Translations under genes and position numbers: made by a program
Notes under the pieces: generated by a model
The model's input: the letters and a program-made list of their open reading frames with translations, nothing else
Databases searched by the model: none
What the model was told of the DNA's origin: nothing
Assembly (NCBI GenBank): GCA_020848275.1
Contig: JADLAK010000073.1
Span: 1-64,000, forward strand
Source of the DNA: Planctomycetota bacterium
GTDB taxonomy: Bacteria; Planctomycetota; UBA8742; UBA2392
DNA: 64,000 nt
Reading direction: 5' to 3'
Shown here: positions 1-8,661 of the stretch, one piece after another
How positions within the stretch are numbered: position 1 is the stretch's first letter
Layout: each line of letters opens with the position of its first letter

Positions 1-40
1 CGCGCCACTGGCGCGTTTTGAGGTGCGCGGCCTCTATAGC

Positions 41-70
41 AGCGAGCGGAATTTCGGTTCCGCTCGCTTT
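41..70. terminator. Hairpin, probable terminator of the upstream gene
   Basis: An 11-bp perfect stem, AGCGAGCGGAA (41-51) with TTCCGCTCGCT (58-68), encloses a 6-nt loop and is followed by a short T-rich stretch. It probably ends transcription of a gene left of the window. The T tract is short, so a processing or repeat role is also possible. Confidence 0.5.
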
Positions 71-106
71 GCATTTGCCGACACGTGTTCCTGAAATCAC
101 GACTTT

Positions 107-184
107 CAAGCGGATAGCAGTTAGCGGATAGCAACGGCCAAGACGCTTTTTGCTAACTGCTATCTGCTAACTGCTATCCGCTTG
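107..184. repeat. Iterated-word palindrome, word GCGGATAGC
   Basis: The left arm repeats the word GCGGATAGCAGTTA. The right arm carries the complementary words TGCTAACTGCTATC. CAAGCGGATAGCAGTTAGC (107-125) pairs perfectly with 166-184. The element lies just upstream of the ispG ribosome binding site, and another copy of the same word family lies at 4683-4767. Confidence 0.85.
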
Positions 185-224
185 TTCTATGATGGCTCGC
201 TCGCACCCGTAGAAGGACATCGCC

Positions 225-1364
225 TTGGCCTTCAAAGTCAAACGTCGCAAGACCCGCACCTGTACTGTCGGCAAGCTGCCCATTGGCGGCGATCACCTCG
301 TTTCCGTGCAAACAATGACGAAAACGAAGACCTGGGACGTCCCTGCGACGCTCAAGCAGATTCACGCCGCACAGGACGTCGGCGTCGATGTCGTGCGCGT
401 GGCCGTGCCTGATGAAGAAAGCGCCGCGGCGCTGCCGGCGATCTTGAGCCAATGCCGCGTCCCGATCATCGCCGACATCCATTACGCCCACGGGCTGGCG
501 CTCAAGGCGCTGGAGGGCGGCGTGCATTGCGTGCGCATGAACCCCGGCAATGTGAAGCTCGACCTGATGAAGAAGATCGTCGATATGGCGCGCGACAAGG
601 GCCGCGCCATGCGCATCGGCATCAACGCGGGCAGCATTGAGCCGCGCAAAGGCCTCGAGCCGCAAAAAGGCGACGAAGCGCCTGACATGGAAAGCGAAAT
701 GGCGGACCTGATGGTCGAAACCGCCATCCAGTGGTGCGAGAAGTTCGACGGCTGGGGCTTCCACAACTTCAAGGTCTCGCTGAAGTCGAGCGACCCGCTG
801 ACCACGATCTACACCAACCGCCGCTTTGCCAGGCTCACGGACGTGCCGCTGCACCTCGGCGTCACCGAAGCCGGAACGCTCGAGGCCAGCACGATTAAGT
901 CGTCAGTCGGCCTTGGCACGCTGCTGAGTGAAGGCATCGGCGACACCATCCGCATTTCGATCACCGGCAATCCCGTCGACGAAGTGCGAGTCGGCCTCGA
1001 TATGCTTGCGGCCCTGCGCCTGCGCAAGAAAAACGTCGATATCGTCGCCTGCCCGAGTTGCGGCCGCGACGAAGTGGACGGCGGCGTCGAGGTGCTGGCG
1101 CGCGAAGTTGAAAACGCGCTCAAGGACTACAAGGGGAACATCACCGTCAGCGTGCTGGGCTGCATCGTCAACGGCCCGGGCGAAGCGGGCGAGGCGGACC
1201 TCGGCATAGTCGGCGCCAAGGACGCGGGCTATTTGTTCAAGGGTTCGACGTTGCTGCGCCGCGTGCCGAACAACCAGCTCGTGACCGAAATGATGAAAGA
1301 GTTGCGCATCCTCGAAGCCGAACGCGCGGCAGTAGGGACACGCGGCAGCGTGTCCGTGAAATAG
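225..1364 (+). CDS. ispG: 4-hydroxy-3-methylbut-2-enyl diphosphate synthase (IspG/GcpE)
   Basis: This enzyme of the MEP isoprenoid pathway reduces MEcPP to HMBPP with a [4Fe-4S] cluster and is cytosolic. The 379-aa protein has the family N-terminus (RRKTRTCTVGKLPIGGDHLVSVQTMT), the core RMNPGN, and the cluster motifs CPSCGR near residue 284 and GCIVNGPGE near 313. The length is that of the compact bacterial form. The start is a TTG at 225, chosen because AGAAGGAC lies 7 nt upstream and family homology begins there. The last residues, AVGTRGSVSVK, are encoded by a dispersed palindrome (1332-1361), so the C-terminus is repeat-derived. No operon partner is seen; a long repeat-filled gap follows. 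Confidence 0.97.
   Translation: MAFKVKRRKTRTCTVGKLPIGGDHLVSVQTMTKTKTWDVPATLKQIHAAQDVGVDVVRVAVPDEESAAALPAILSQCRVPIIADIHYAHGLALKALEGGVHCVRMNPGNVKLDLMKKIVDMARDKGRAMRIGINAGSIEPRKGLEPQKGDEAPDMESEMADLMVETAIQWCEKFDGWGFHNFKVSLKSSDPLTTIYTNRRFARLTDVPLHLGVTEAGTLEASTIKSSVGLGTLLSEGIGDTIRISITGNPVDEVRVGLDMLAALRLRKKNVDIVACPSCGRDEVDGGVEVLAREVENALKDYKGNITVSVLGCIVNGPGEAGEADLGIVGAKDAGYLFKGSTLLRRVPNNQLVTEMMKELRILEAERAAVGTRGSVSVK
1332..1361. repeat. Dispersed palindrome inside the 3' end of ispG
   Basis: Bases 1332-1355 begin GTAGGGACACGC and end GCGTGTCC. They are the exact reverse complement of 58723-58746. In the ispG frame they encode VGTRGSVS. A 22/24 copy lies inside another gene at 5424-5447 and encodes AGTPGSVS on the minus strand. 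Confidence 0.9.
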
Positions 1365-1382
1365 GTTGAGGGGAACAACAGC

Positions 1383-1520
1383 GGCAACTGCCTGCGCGAA
1401 GAAGGCAAAGATCGCGAAGCAAATTTAGCCGCGAATGAACACGAATTCCCACGAATTGGATTCGTATCTAATCGTGGCTCAAAGGCAGTTGCCTTCCCCG
1501 CGTCTCTGCGTCTCCGCGGC
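1383..1520. repeat. Composite intergenic repeat region between ispG and the YetA-like gene
   Basis: This fills much of the 364-bp gap 1365-1728. The outer inverted repeat is GGCAACTGCC (1383-1392) with GGCAGTTGCC (1484-1493). Inside it is a CACGAAT-word palindrome (about 1427-1479) of the kind also found at 42462-42544, and after it a CTCTGCGTCTCCGCGG word. I see no gene here. The rest of the gap, 1521-1728, shows nothing clear. Confidence 0.7.
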
Positions 1521-1728
1521 AGGATGCCGACCACTGGCAATCAAGTGACCATTCAGCATGTGCATTTTGGGGTGGCTGCGGCTATGCTTTAGGCCGCGGT
1601 TTGACCCCCTAGCGTAACCGAATTCCCTGAAAGCAGTTACACGTCGCGTGTTTGCCAGGCTGTTGTGGCGTTGAATTTGCTGACATTACGGCGCGTGACG
1701 ATGGCAGGTCTTTTCCGGGGGCACATTA

Positions 1729-4677
1729 ATGATGCGCAAGTTCTCGACGTATATCTACGCCTCGCTCTCAGTGGCGGTGTTCCTATTGGCCGTTGGTTGC
1801 CCCCTCGGCGCCAAGAGTTCCCTGCCCCCCGGCGGCAATGCGCCGGTAGCAGGCGTGCGCGTGGATGTCACGCCGCTCACCACCAGCGTGCAGCTCAGCG
1901 ACACGCGTGACTTCAACGCCGTTGTCGTCAACAGCGTCGACCAAAATGTGACCTGGAGCGTCATTGGCGGCGTCAACAACGGCAGCATCGACATCAGCGG
2001 CCTTTACCAGGCGCCCGGCACCATGCCCGCCAGCACCGCGGTCAAAGTTCGCGCGACATCGAATGCGTTTCCCACGGAATACGGCGAAGCGACGGTGACG
2101 CTCGTTCCTGGCCAGAGTTTCGGCGGCTTCCCAATCGAACTTCAAGTCGGCAACGCCGGCAACTGGCAGGCGCCCAACGTGCCTGTGACTTCCGGCGTGC
2201 CGCTGCCCAAGGGCCTGGTGCCGAGCATCAACGCGCTGCGCGTGACGACTTCCGGGGGCGCCTATGTGCCCGCGCAATTCACGGTGTTGTCAACGTGGGA
2301 CGACAACTCCGTGCGCTGGCTGCTGGTTGACTTCCTTGCGAACCTTTCGGGCGGCGTGATCTCCTATTACCTGAACAACGGCGGCACCGGCAACGCCACG
2401 GGCACACAACTTACGGTCATCACCGGCGGCGGCGTCATTACTGTCTCAACGGGCCCCCTTGAATTCACCGTGGGCAGTTCGGCGTTCCGGCTGTTCCAGA
2501 GCGTCAAGGTCGACCGTGACGGCGATGCGCAGGTCGACGACGAATGCCTCGAACCCGCGGCGCTCACGGGCGTAGTCGTCACCGAGGGCGTAACCGACTA
2601 CACCATGGACAAAGACCCCGCCGACAGCGTGGTGGTCGAGGAATCAGGGCCCATGCGCTGCTGTATCCGCGCCGAGGGCCGCTACCGTTCGATTTCCGCC
2701 GGGCCCGACAAGCTGCGCTGGATCGCACGCATCCACGCCTACACCGGGCAGCCCTACGTCAAGGTTGTCTACAGCATCGTCAACCGGGAACACGACGGCG
2801 AGGATAATAACGACATCCCTGCCAACGAAGCTGCACAGCTTGCCGACCACCAGGACGCTGACCAGATACGCTACACGCTGCCGGTTCGCAAAATCGCGCC
2901 AACCGACGACGTGCAGGCGCTGATCTCCGGCGACTCGGGCAACCACACAGGCACTTTGATCAACCCCGGCGAATACGGCGAGCTTCGCCAGACCTACGTC
3001 GGCAGCCATGACACAACGGCCGACAGTGGCAACCCGCAGCCCGCGGGCTACACAGGCCCCGATGGCAGCAGCGACCCGATGACGCGCATTTATCCTTCGG
3101 GCCCTGACGCCGACATCACCTACGTGTTGCAGGGCAACCTGACCGCGGTCAGCGGCGACCGCTGTCCGGGCTACATGCAGGTTGCGCTCGCCAATGGCAT
3201 TGACCAGTTGCGCGTGACCGCCGCGGTGCGCGACTTCTGGCAGAACTTTCCCAAGCAGTTCAACATCGAGTACGCCGGCAACATGCATATCGACCTGTGG
3301 CCCAACATCGGCGGCTGGCCCTGCCAGATGTTCGAGGGCGTGATGAAGACGCACGATATGCTGTTTGCGTTTGAGCCCATTGCGCAGGTTGACGCGGGGA
3401 CCGGCATCGTGCTCACCAACCTGATCAATGACCCGCCCTGTGCAACGGTGCACCCGCGGCACTTCAAGACCACGCAGGTGTGGGGCAACATCGCCACCAC
3501 CGATAGCGCCATGGACGACGTGTCGCGCTTCGCCGCACCTTATCGCACCAAGGTCCAGGCGTACCTGACGCAGTTGAAGCTGTGGTTCAGCGACATCGTC
3601 GCCGACCGCGACAACGGCAACGGCCTGGCGGGCGGCCACGCCTACAGCTTCTTTAACTGGGGCGATTGCAAGTCGGAGGATGTCAGCCACTCATGGGACA
3701 ACCACGACTGGAGCATTGCTCAGGCTTGTTTCAACTGGTACGCCGCTTCGCGAAGGCGCGACATGATGTTGTTCGGCGATGTTGCCCTGCGCCATTACCG
3801 CGACATCTGCGTCATCCACAGCGACGTCGGCCGGCGTTACAACTACACCGAGCCCTCCAACCCCGGCGTCGGGCCCTACGGCGCCACCCAAAAGGGCAAG
3901 AGCCGCGCGGCGGACAACAACCGCCAGCACAACATGGGCAACTTCGATTCCGGCTTGCCCAACCTTGAGGGCATCCAGGGCGAGGCGCTGGCTCACCATT
4001 ATCTGTTGACGGGCGATCGGCTCTCGCTGGACGTGCTTACCGAGTGCTACAACTTCACACGGGGCACCTGGAAGCGCTTCTTCGATAGCGCCAACGGCGG
4101 CACCGACACCATCCTGACCGCGCCCCTGCGCCAGGTCAGCGCCGCGTTGATGCTTGCGGCGGCCTACCACATGGCAACCAACGACGTGAACGCCAAGAAC
4201 TTTGCGATCTACGTGTTGTTCAAAGCGCGGGCGCGCCAAACGTCGACGGCGCCGCACGACCCGACGGGCCGCGGCTTTGACGACAGTTCGGGTTATTTCC
4301 AGAGTTACATCGTGGGGCACATGGTCGAGGCGCTGGAGTATTACCGCTGGGCGATCCAGGACAGCACGCTGGATAACAACATCCTCGAAGCCATGAGCTG
4401 GATTATAAGCTCGGACGCCGCCGTCTGGAGCAACGGCAACTTCGGCGAAAGTTACGGATCAACAGTCAATGCGGGGGGCCAGAACCTGCTGCTGGGCGCC
4501 GGATTTGCGGGCGCCAAACGCGCGGCCAGCGGAGGCAACTGGGTGCTGGACGCCGAGGATTTCCTCGATGCACAGTTGACGTCATTGGGGACCAGTTCGG
4601 ACGTAAACACGCGCCACACGACCTTTGCACAGCGCTTCCGCAACGGCCCGCAATTCCTGGCGGTGTTTGAACCGTAA
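1729..4677 (+). CDS. Lipoprotein with Ig-like domain and PcRGLX/YetA-like fold
   Basis: The 982-aa exported protein has a signal peptide and a probable lipobox ending at Cys24 (LLAVGC; Ala rather than Leu at -3 makes this slightly atypical). Residues 43-127 look like a bacterial Ig-like domain (TWSV..GSIDISGLYQAPG). From about 135 the sequence matches the N-terminal RIFT barrel of the PcRGLX/YetA family: GVPLPKGLV, VPAQFTVLSTW, NSVRWLLVDF. The rest, rich in aromatic and His residues (HAYSFFNWGD, RQHNMGNFDSG), fits the alpha-barrel catalytic part of that family, whose founding enzyme is an exo-rhamnogalacturonan lyase (PL26). A polysaccharide-degrading role at the cell surface is inference. 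The start is the first of two adjacent ATGs. Confidence 0.7.
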   Translation: MMRKFSTYIYASLSVAVFLLAVGCPLGAKSSLPPGGNAPVAGVRVDVTPLTTSVQLSDTRDFNAVVVNSVDQNVTWSVIGGVNNGSIDISGLYQAPGTMPASTAVKVRATSNAFPTEYGEATVTLVPGQSFGGFPIELQVGNAGNWQAPNVPVTSGVPLPKGLVPSINALRVTTSGGAYVPAQFTVLSTWDDNSVRWLLVDFLANLSGGVISYYLNNGGTGNATGTQLTVITGGGVITVSTGPLEFTVGSSAFRLFQSVKVDRDGDAQVDDECLEPAALTGVVVTEGVTDYTMDKDPADSVVVEESGPMRCCIRAEGRYRSISAGPDKLRWIARIHAYTGQPYVKVVYSIVNREHDGEDNNDIPANEAAQLADHQDADQIRYTLPVRKIAPTDDVQALISGDSGNHTGTLINPGEYGELRQTYVGSHDTTADSGNPQPAGYTGPDGSSDPMTRIYPSGPDADITYVLQGNLTAVSGDRCPGYMQVALANGIDQLRVTAAVRDFWQNFPKQFNIEYAGNMHIDLWPNIGGWPCQMFEGVMKTHDMLFAFEPIAQVDAGTGIVLTNLINDPPCATVHPRHFKTTQVWGNIATTDSAMDDVSRFAAPYRTKVQAYLTQLKLWFSDIVADRDNGNGLAGGHAYSFFNWGDCKSEDVSHSWDNHDWSIAQACFNWYAASRRRDMMLFGDVALRHYRDICVIHSDVGRRYNYTEPSNPGVGPYGATQKGKSRAADNNRQHNMGNFDSGLPNLEGIQGEALAHHYLLTGDRLSLDVLTECYNFTRGTWKRFFDSANGGTDTILTAPLRQVSAALMLAAAYHMATNDVNAKNFAIYVLFKARARQTSTAPHDPTGRGFDDSSGYFQSYIVGHMVEALEYYRWAIQDSTLDNNILEAMSWIISSDAAVWSNGNFGESYGSTVNAGGQNLLLGAGFAGAKRAASGGNWVLDAEDFLDAQLTSLGTSSDVNTRHTTFAQRFRNGPQFLAVFEP

Positions 4678-4682
4678 GGCCG

Positions 4683-4767
4683 CAGCGGATAGCGGATAGC
4701 GGATAGCGGTTAGCGGAAAGTGGATAGCACGAAAACAAGCCGCTATCTGCTATCTGCTTTCCGCTCG
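4683..4767. repeat. Iterated-word palindrome GCGGATAGC, overlapping a gene end
   Basis: Five GGATAGC/GGTTAGC-type words (4683-4728) are followed by complementary CTATCTGC words (4741-4758). The right arm is translated on the minus strand as the last residues (GERKADSR) and stop of the gene at 4743-5966. It is the same word family as 107-184. Confidence 0.85.
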
Positions 4768-5966
4768 CCAGTGTCGTCCCACTCAGGATCGTTCTCGGAT
4801 GCCTTCGGCGTTGACCGTTCTTTCTCCTTGGTCGCCCGCTCCGCTTTTTTTTTCAACTCGGCCATTTCGTCGGCGTTGAACACCGCGCCAAGGATCTGTT
4901 CCTTGGCGGGCGGCGCGTCCTGCGGGCGGGGCTCAAAACGCGAGAGAGCTTTCTTTTCAAGCTCCGCCATCTCGCCCTGGCTAAACGCGTTTTCGCGTGT
5001 GGCGGCGCCCGGCGCCGGCGCCGATGACGCGGGTGCGACGCCCTGCTTGCGACGTTCCTGCGCCTTGCGTTTGAGCTCGGCGATTTTCTCAGGCGAGAAG
5101 TCCTTCAACTTGCCGAGTGGGTCGTCCGGGTCGGTTTCGCGTCCGCCGGCCTGACGCCACTTCTCGTACTCGGCCTTGCGCTGCGCCGCCAGCGCCTTGA
5201 ATTTGGCCACCTCCTCCTCTGAAAGCGCCGATCTTGGCGAACCGGAGCCCGTTGCGTCAGCGACGGGTGTTTTTTGTTCAGTTTGCGTAACCGGCGCCAA
5301 TACTGGTTCCGACGCGGCCCGTTCCGCGAGCTCTGCGACAGGAACCACTGGAGGCGTAATTTCAGCCGCTTCGTCGGCGGGTGTTGGGGACATGCCGTCC
5401 GACTTGGCCGGAGTTTCGTCGGTGGACACGCTGCCGGGTGTCCCTGCTTTCCGTGCAGTTTTCTCGGCTTCCGCCTTGCGCACGGCGACCATTGGCGAGC
5501 CGCCCATGCTCTCCAGCAATGCCTCCGCCAGCCACAGCAGGTACTCGACGTCGTGGTCGTCGAAGTCCAGCGGCTTGAGCCATCCCTTGATGCTGCTGTC
5601 GCTGCCGCCCGCCCCGACCGCCGCAACAAGCTGGTCGAACTTCTTTGCGCCGAGCTTGGCCAGCAGGTAGCGGCGGTATTCCTCTTCGCCGATTTCTTCG
5701 TGCACGCTCCTGGCGGCCGTCCGCACCTGCCGCCACACGGACAGGCCGTTGTAGACAAGGATCACGCCGCCCACGCCGGGCAGAATCCAGAACGGAAACA
5801 GCATCGGCACGGCGACAAACGCCAGCACCGCGATGCCGAAGCAGAAGAACGCCAGGATGAACTTCGGCCCGGGCTGGTTGGCCTCGACCTGCTTTTGCAG
5901 CGATTCCGTCTCCGCCGCGCGACGCACGAGAAGGCGGTCCAGCAACTTGTGATACTCAATGGCCAT
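4743..5966 (-). CDS. Membrane protein with a repeated charged-helix motif in the tail
   Basis: The 407-aa protein has no family I recognise. Residues about 36-80 hold two membrane segments (ILAFFCFGIAVLAFVAVPML and FWILPGVGGVILVYNGLSV). Residues 80-170 form a soluble region (EYRRYLLAKLGAKKFDQL). The rest is low complexity, Ala/Pro/Glu-rich, and carries four spaced copies of a short helix: LSEEEVAKFKALAAQR, FSPEKIAELKRKAQER, FSQGEMAELEKKA and FNADEMAELKKKAERA. A dispersed palindrome (5424-5447) is read in frame as AGTPGSVS, and the final residues come from the repeat at 4683-4767. A scaffold or docking role for the repeated helices is inference. Confidence 0.75.
   Translation of the reverse strand: MAIEYHKLLDRLLVRRAAETESLQKQVEANQPGPKFILAFFCFGIAVLAFVAVPMLFPFWILPGVGGVILVYNGLSVWRQVRTAARSVHEEIGEEEYRRYLLAKLGAKKFDQLVAAVGAGGSDSSIKGWLKPLDFDDHDVEYLLWLAEALLESMGGSPMVAVRKAEAEKTARKAGTPGSVSTDETPAKSDGMSPTPADEAAEITPPVVPVAELAERAASEPVLAPVTQTEQKTPVADATGSGSPRSALSEEEVAKFKALAAQRKAEYEKWRQAGGRETDPDDPLGKLKDFSPEKIAELKRKAQERRKQGVAPASSAPAPGAATRENAFSQGEMAELEKKALSRFEPRPQDAPPAKEQILGAVFNADEMAELKKKAERATKEKERSTPKASENDPEWDDTGERKADSR
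5424..5447. repeat. Dispersed palindrome within a coding region
   Basis: This copy matches 22 of 24 bases of 58723-58746 and its reverse complement in ispG. On the minus strand it encodes AGTPGSVS within the disordered tail of the 407-aa membrane protein, the same reading frame as the ispG copy. Confidence 0.85.
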
Positions 5967-5980
5967 GGCCAGAGAATAAC

Positions 5981-6062
5981 AGGGGTTGGGGGTCCGGGGT
6001 CAGGGGTTTGGGAAATCGGGAACAGGGAATTGTCCTGATCCGGCCGTTCCCAATTCCCGCTC
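5981..6062. repeat. Iterated G-rich word repeat (GGGAACAGGGAATTG type)
   Basis: Words such as GGGGTTGGGG, CGGGGTCAGGGG and GGGAACAGGGAATTG are followed by a short complementary stretch, CGTTCCCAATTCCCG. It resembles the palindromes at 29069-29158 and 43309-43375 but is more degenerate. It sits upstream of the minus-strand membrane-protein gene. Confidence 0.6.
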
Positions 6063-6147
6063 GCCGTTGTTCACGACTGACCCGTTATCAGCATCGCAGG
6101 AATTTGTAGCCCCGCTCGCGCCGCGCCCTTCCTAGACTGTCGCGACT

Positions 6148-6807
6148 ATGGGCAAGGGGCTTCAAGACAAGTTGCTGCTGAGACCGGCGGCCCTGGACCG
6201 TATCGAGGCCGCGGTTGCGGCAGCCGAGAAGTCCACCTGCTGCGAAATCATCGTCGTGATCGCGCCTGCGTCCTCGCGCTACGAGGGCCGCGGGCTGCGC
6301 GCGGCCGCGGCGGTTTCGCTGCTGGTTTTCCTGGCGCTCTACAACGTCAACGTGCTGGCTTTTGGCTATTACCCCGACGCCCTGATGTTGCTGGTCGAAG
6401 CGGTCGTGCTGGGCGCCGTTGCTGCGATTGCCTTTTCACGCTGGGCGCCGCTGCGCCGCCTGCTGACGACGCGCGCGCAGCGCAACGCCGCAGTGCAACG
6501 CGCCTCGGGCGCGACCTTCTTTGAAGAGCGCGTGGGGTCCACCAAAGACCGCAATGCCGTGCTGCTTTACCTCAGCGTGCTCGAGGGCGGCTGCCGCGTG
6601 CTTGCCGATGTCGGGCTTGTCGCGCGCGCCCACGATGCGCCCTTTGGCGAGGTGCAGGGCGCCTTGGACAACGCCGCCGGAGGCGACGCGGTGCAACTGG
6701 TTTGCGACGCCATAGCGAAAATCGGTGCGATCTGCGCCGTGCACTTCCCCATGCAACCCGGGGACATCAACGAGCTTCCCGACCGGCCGCAAGTCCGCCT
6801 TCCCTGA
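6148..6807 (+). CDS. TPM-domain membrane protein
   Basis: The 219-aa protein begins with a conserved stretch (RIEAAVAAAEKSTCCEIIVVIAPASSRY) of the TPM domain (YgcG/TLP18.3/Psb32). Two hydrophobic segments follow (about residues 52-70 and 74-97). A second TPM-like part contains RASGATFFEERVGSTKDRNAVLLYLSVLEGG and VLADVGL. TPM proteins are membrane-anchored; some have phosphatase activity or help repair membrane complexes, but the role here is unknown. It is followed after 3 nt by a Tim44-domain gene, so the two are almost certainly co-transcribed and may form one membrane assembly. Confidence 0.75.
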   Translation: MGKGLQDKLLLRPAALDRIEAAVAAAEKSTCCEIIVVIAPASSRYEGRGLRAAAAVSLLVFLALYNVNVLAFGYYPDALMLLVEAVVLGAVAAIAFSRWAPLRRLLTTRAQRNAAVQRASGATFFEERVGSTKDRNAVLLYLSVLEGGCRVLADVGLVARAHDAPFGEVQGALDNAAGGDAVQLVCDAIAKIGAICAVHFPMQPGDINELPDRPQVRLP

Positions 6808-6810
6808 CCC

Positions 6811-8340
6811 ATGCGCAGACGCTTCTACATCTGGCTGCTGGTGCTGACGCCGCTGCTTGTGCTGCTGGCCGGTGAACTCATGGCCCGCGCCGGCGGCGGC
6901 GGTGGTTATAGCGGCGGGGGCGGCGGGGGCGGCGGCGGAAGCGGTGGCGGAGGCGGAGGCGGAGGAGGCGGTGGCGACCTGGCCGCGCTGATCTGGATCG
7001 TGTTCAAACTGTTCGAGCTGTTGTTCTGGCTGTGGCAGAGCGGCCCCGTCGGCAAGGTCATCGCCATCCTGATAGTCGTCGGCATCATTGCCGGCATTGT
7101 CTACTGGTGGCGCAAACCCGCGCTGAATGCCCGCGAATTGCGCGGCCGCGGCCAGATACTCGAGTCCGCCGCGGGCAGCCAATCGCGCCGCGATGCCATG
7201 GCCGCCATCAAGCGCGCCGACCCCAACTTCTCGCGTGTGATGTTCCTCGACTTCGCTCACCTGGTGTACGTGAAGCTGCACGAATCTCGCGGCGGCGTCG
7301 CCAAGAGCGCCGTCATGCCCTATTTGGCCGAGGGCTTGCGCGAGCGCATCAAGCAGGATCCTGCTCAGGTGCGCGAGGTCATCGTCGGTGCGCTCAAGAT
7401 CGTGCGCAGCGGGGCAACCCAGGATGCCTCGCGCATCGTTGTCGAGTACAAGTCCAACGTCGTGACGGAGGAAGGCGGCCAGCGCGTCCGGCTTTACCTC
7501 GAGCAGCGGCTGAGCTTCGTTCGGCCCGTCGGTGTGATCACCCAGCCGCCGGAAAAGACGCTGGCGCTCGGCTGCCCCAATTGCGGCAGCGCCGAGGAGC
7601 CCGGCGTCGACGGCAAATGCCCCAGTTGCGGCAGCGTGACAGGCCGCGGCGAGATGAGCTGGCAGGTCAAGGCGCTCGAAACCATGGTGACGCGGCGCGT
7701 GCCCGAGGCGCTGCCGGACAGCGGCGGAGTCGAGGCCGGCACACTGGCGCCGACAGTGTTTTCGGGCGACCTCAACGCGCAATTGCGCGAACTGCGCATG
7801 CGCGATGGCGGGTTCACGCTTGAGGCGTTCACGGGCCGTGTGCGCCACATATTCACGGAAATCCAGGCGGGCTGGAGCGCCGTCGACGAGTCGCGGTTGC
7901 GGCCCTACGAGACCAACACGCTCTTTGACAGCCATCGCTTCTGGCTTGAACGCTACCGGCAGGAGGGCAAGCGCAACGTCATCGACGACCTTGTCGTCGA
8001 CCGCATCCAGCTTGCGAAGTTTGAGCACGACGCGTTCTTTGACGCGGCCACCGTGCGCATTTTCGCAAGCTGCAAGGACTACACGGTCGACAGCAAAGGC
8101 AGCGTGCTCTCGGGCAACAAATCGCAGGCGCGCAAGTTCTCGGAGTACTGGACGCTGGTCCGGCGCTCCGATGAATCCGTCAAGCCGTCGGGCGATCCGT
8201 CGAAGTGTCCCAAGTGCGGGGCTCCGCTGGACAAGGTCAACCGCGCAGGCGTGTGCGAGTATTGCAACAGCCTGATCGTGAACGGAAAGTTCGATTGGGT
8301 TGCCGCGATCATCGAGCAGGATGAAGAATACGTAGGCTAA
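6811..8340 (+). CDS. Tim44-like membrane protein with zinc ribbons and poly-Gly linker
   Basis: The 509-aa protein has an N-terminal membrane segment (residues about 5-25), an almost pure Gly/Ser linker (about 28-55) and further hydrophobic segments (57-100). A first Tim44-like domain follows (about 110-245), then a zinc ribbon, CPNCGS..CPSCGS (about 254-275), a second Tim44-like domain (about 310-455) and a second ribbon, CPKCG..CEYC. Tim44-like domains are NTF2-like modules used for docking at membranes. The gene starts 3 nt after the TPM-domain gene, which argues for a shared function. The poly-Gly stretch is encoded by GGC/GGA/GGG repeats, so its length could vary between strains. Confidence 0.75.
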   Translation: MRRRFYIWLLVLTPLLVLLAGELMARAGGGGGYSGGGGGGGGGSGGGGGGGGGGGDLAALIWIVFKLFELLFWLWQSGPVGKVIAILIVVGIIAGIVYWWRKPALNARELRGRGQILESAAGSQSRRDAMAAIKRADPNFSRVMFLDFAHLVYVKLHESRGGVAKSAVMPYLAEGLRERIKQDPAQVREVIVGALKIVRSGATQDASRIVVEYKSNVVTEEGGQRVRLYLEQRLSFVRPVGVITQPPEKTLALGCPNCGSAEEPGVDGKCPSCGSVTGRGEMSWQVKALETMVTRRVPEALPDSGGVEAGTLAPTVFSGDLNAQLRELRMRDGGFTLEAFTGRVRHIFTEIQAGWSAVDESRLRPYETNTLFDSHRFWLERYRQEGKRNVIDDLVVDRIQLAKFEHDAFFDAATVRIFASCKDYTVDSKGSVLSGNKSQARKFSEYWTLVRRSDESVKPSGDPSKCPKCGAPLDKVNRAGVCEYCNSLIVNGKFDWVAAIIEQDEEYVG

Positions 8341-8573
8341 GCAGTCGATTTAACTCTTGGCCGCGTGGCAAGTTATGGATTGCTAACTTGCGCTTAACAT
8401 CCGGCGCTGCGGGAGTCGCCGCCCCTGCTGGCATCTTCAATGGCAACGTATAGGTCAGAGTTACCAGTAAATGTATATTTTGTGCACATGGCGCAAATGT
8501 CAGGAAGTCAATGTTACCGTGGATATCCCTCGGAAGCCCTTGAAATAGAGCCTTTCAGGCTGTTTGGCGTGAT

Positions 8574-8589
8574 TGGCACGCGGGTTGCA
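8574..8589 (+). promoter_or_regulatory. Sigma-54 promoter core with no obvious downstream gene
   Basis: TGGCACG (8574-8580), 4 nt, TTGCA (8585-8589) is a perfect match to the -24/-12 core, with GG and GC 12 nt apart. Transcription would start near 8600, pass through the hairpin at 8638-8661 and run antisense into the aminotransferase 3' end. No convincing protein gene follows on the plus strand before 10393. The surrounding gap 8341-8765 otherwise holds only a weak 76-aa ORF. Confidence 0.6.
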
Positions 8590-8637
8590 ATACTAGTCTA
8601 TTGGAAGACCGGCCCCCAAGCCGTTTTCTACGCCGAG

Positions 8638-8661
8638 CAAGCCCAGGGTGACCTGGGCTTG
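8638..8661. terminator. Perfect 10-bp hairpin in the 8341-8765 gap
   Basis: CAAGCCCAGG, loop GTGA, CCTGGGCTTG. There is no T tract on either side, so it is not a classical terminator. It lies about 40 nt after the predicted sigma-54 start and could be the structured part of a small RNA. Confidence 0.45.

Noticed and set aside
6890-6980. Poly-Gly linker as an assembly artefact
   Set aside because: The codons vary (GGC, GGA, GGG, GGT with AGC), the frame is kept on both sides, and Gly-rich linkers are common in such proteins.
6436-8028. Long minus-strand ORF of 530 aa
   Set aside because: It is antisense to the TPM and Tim44-like genes, with Ala/His/Gln-rich shadow composition and no motif.
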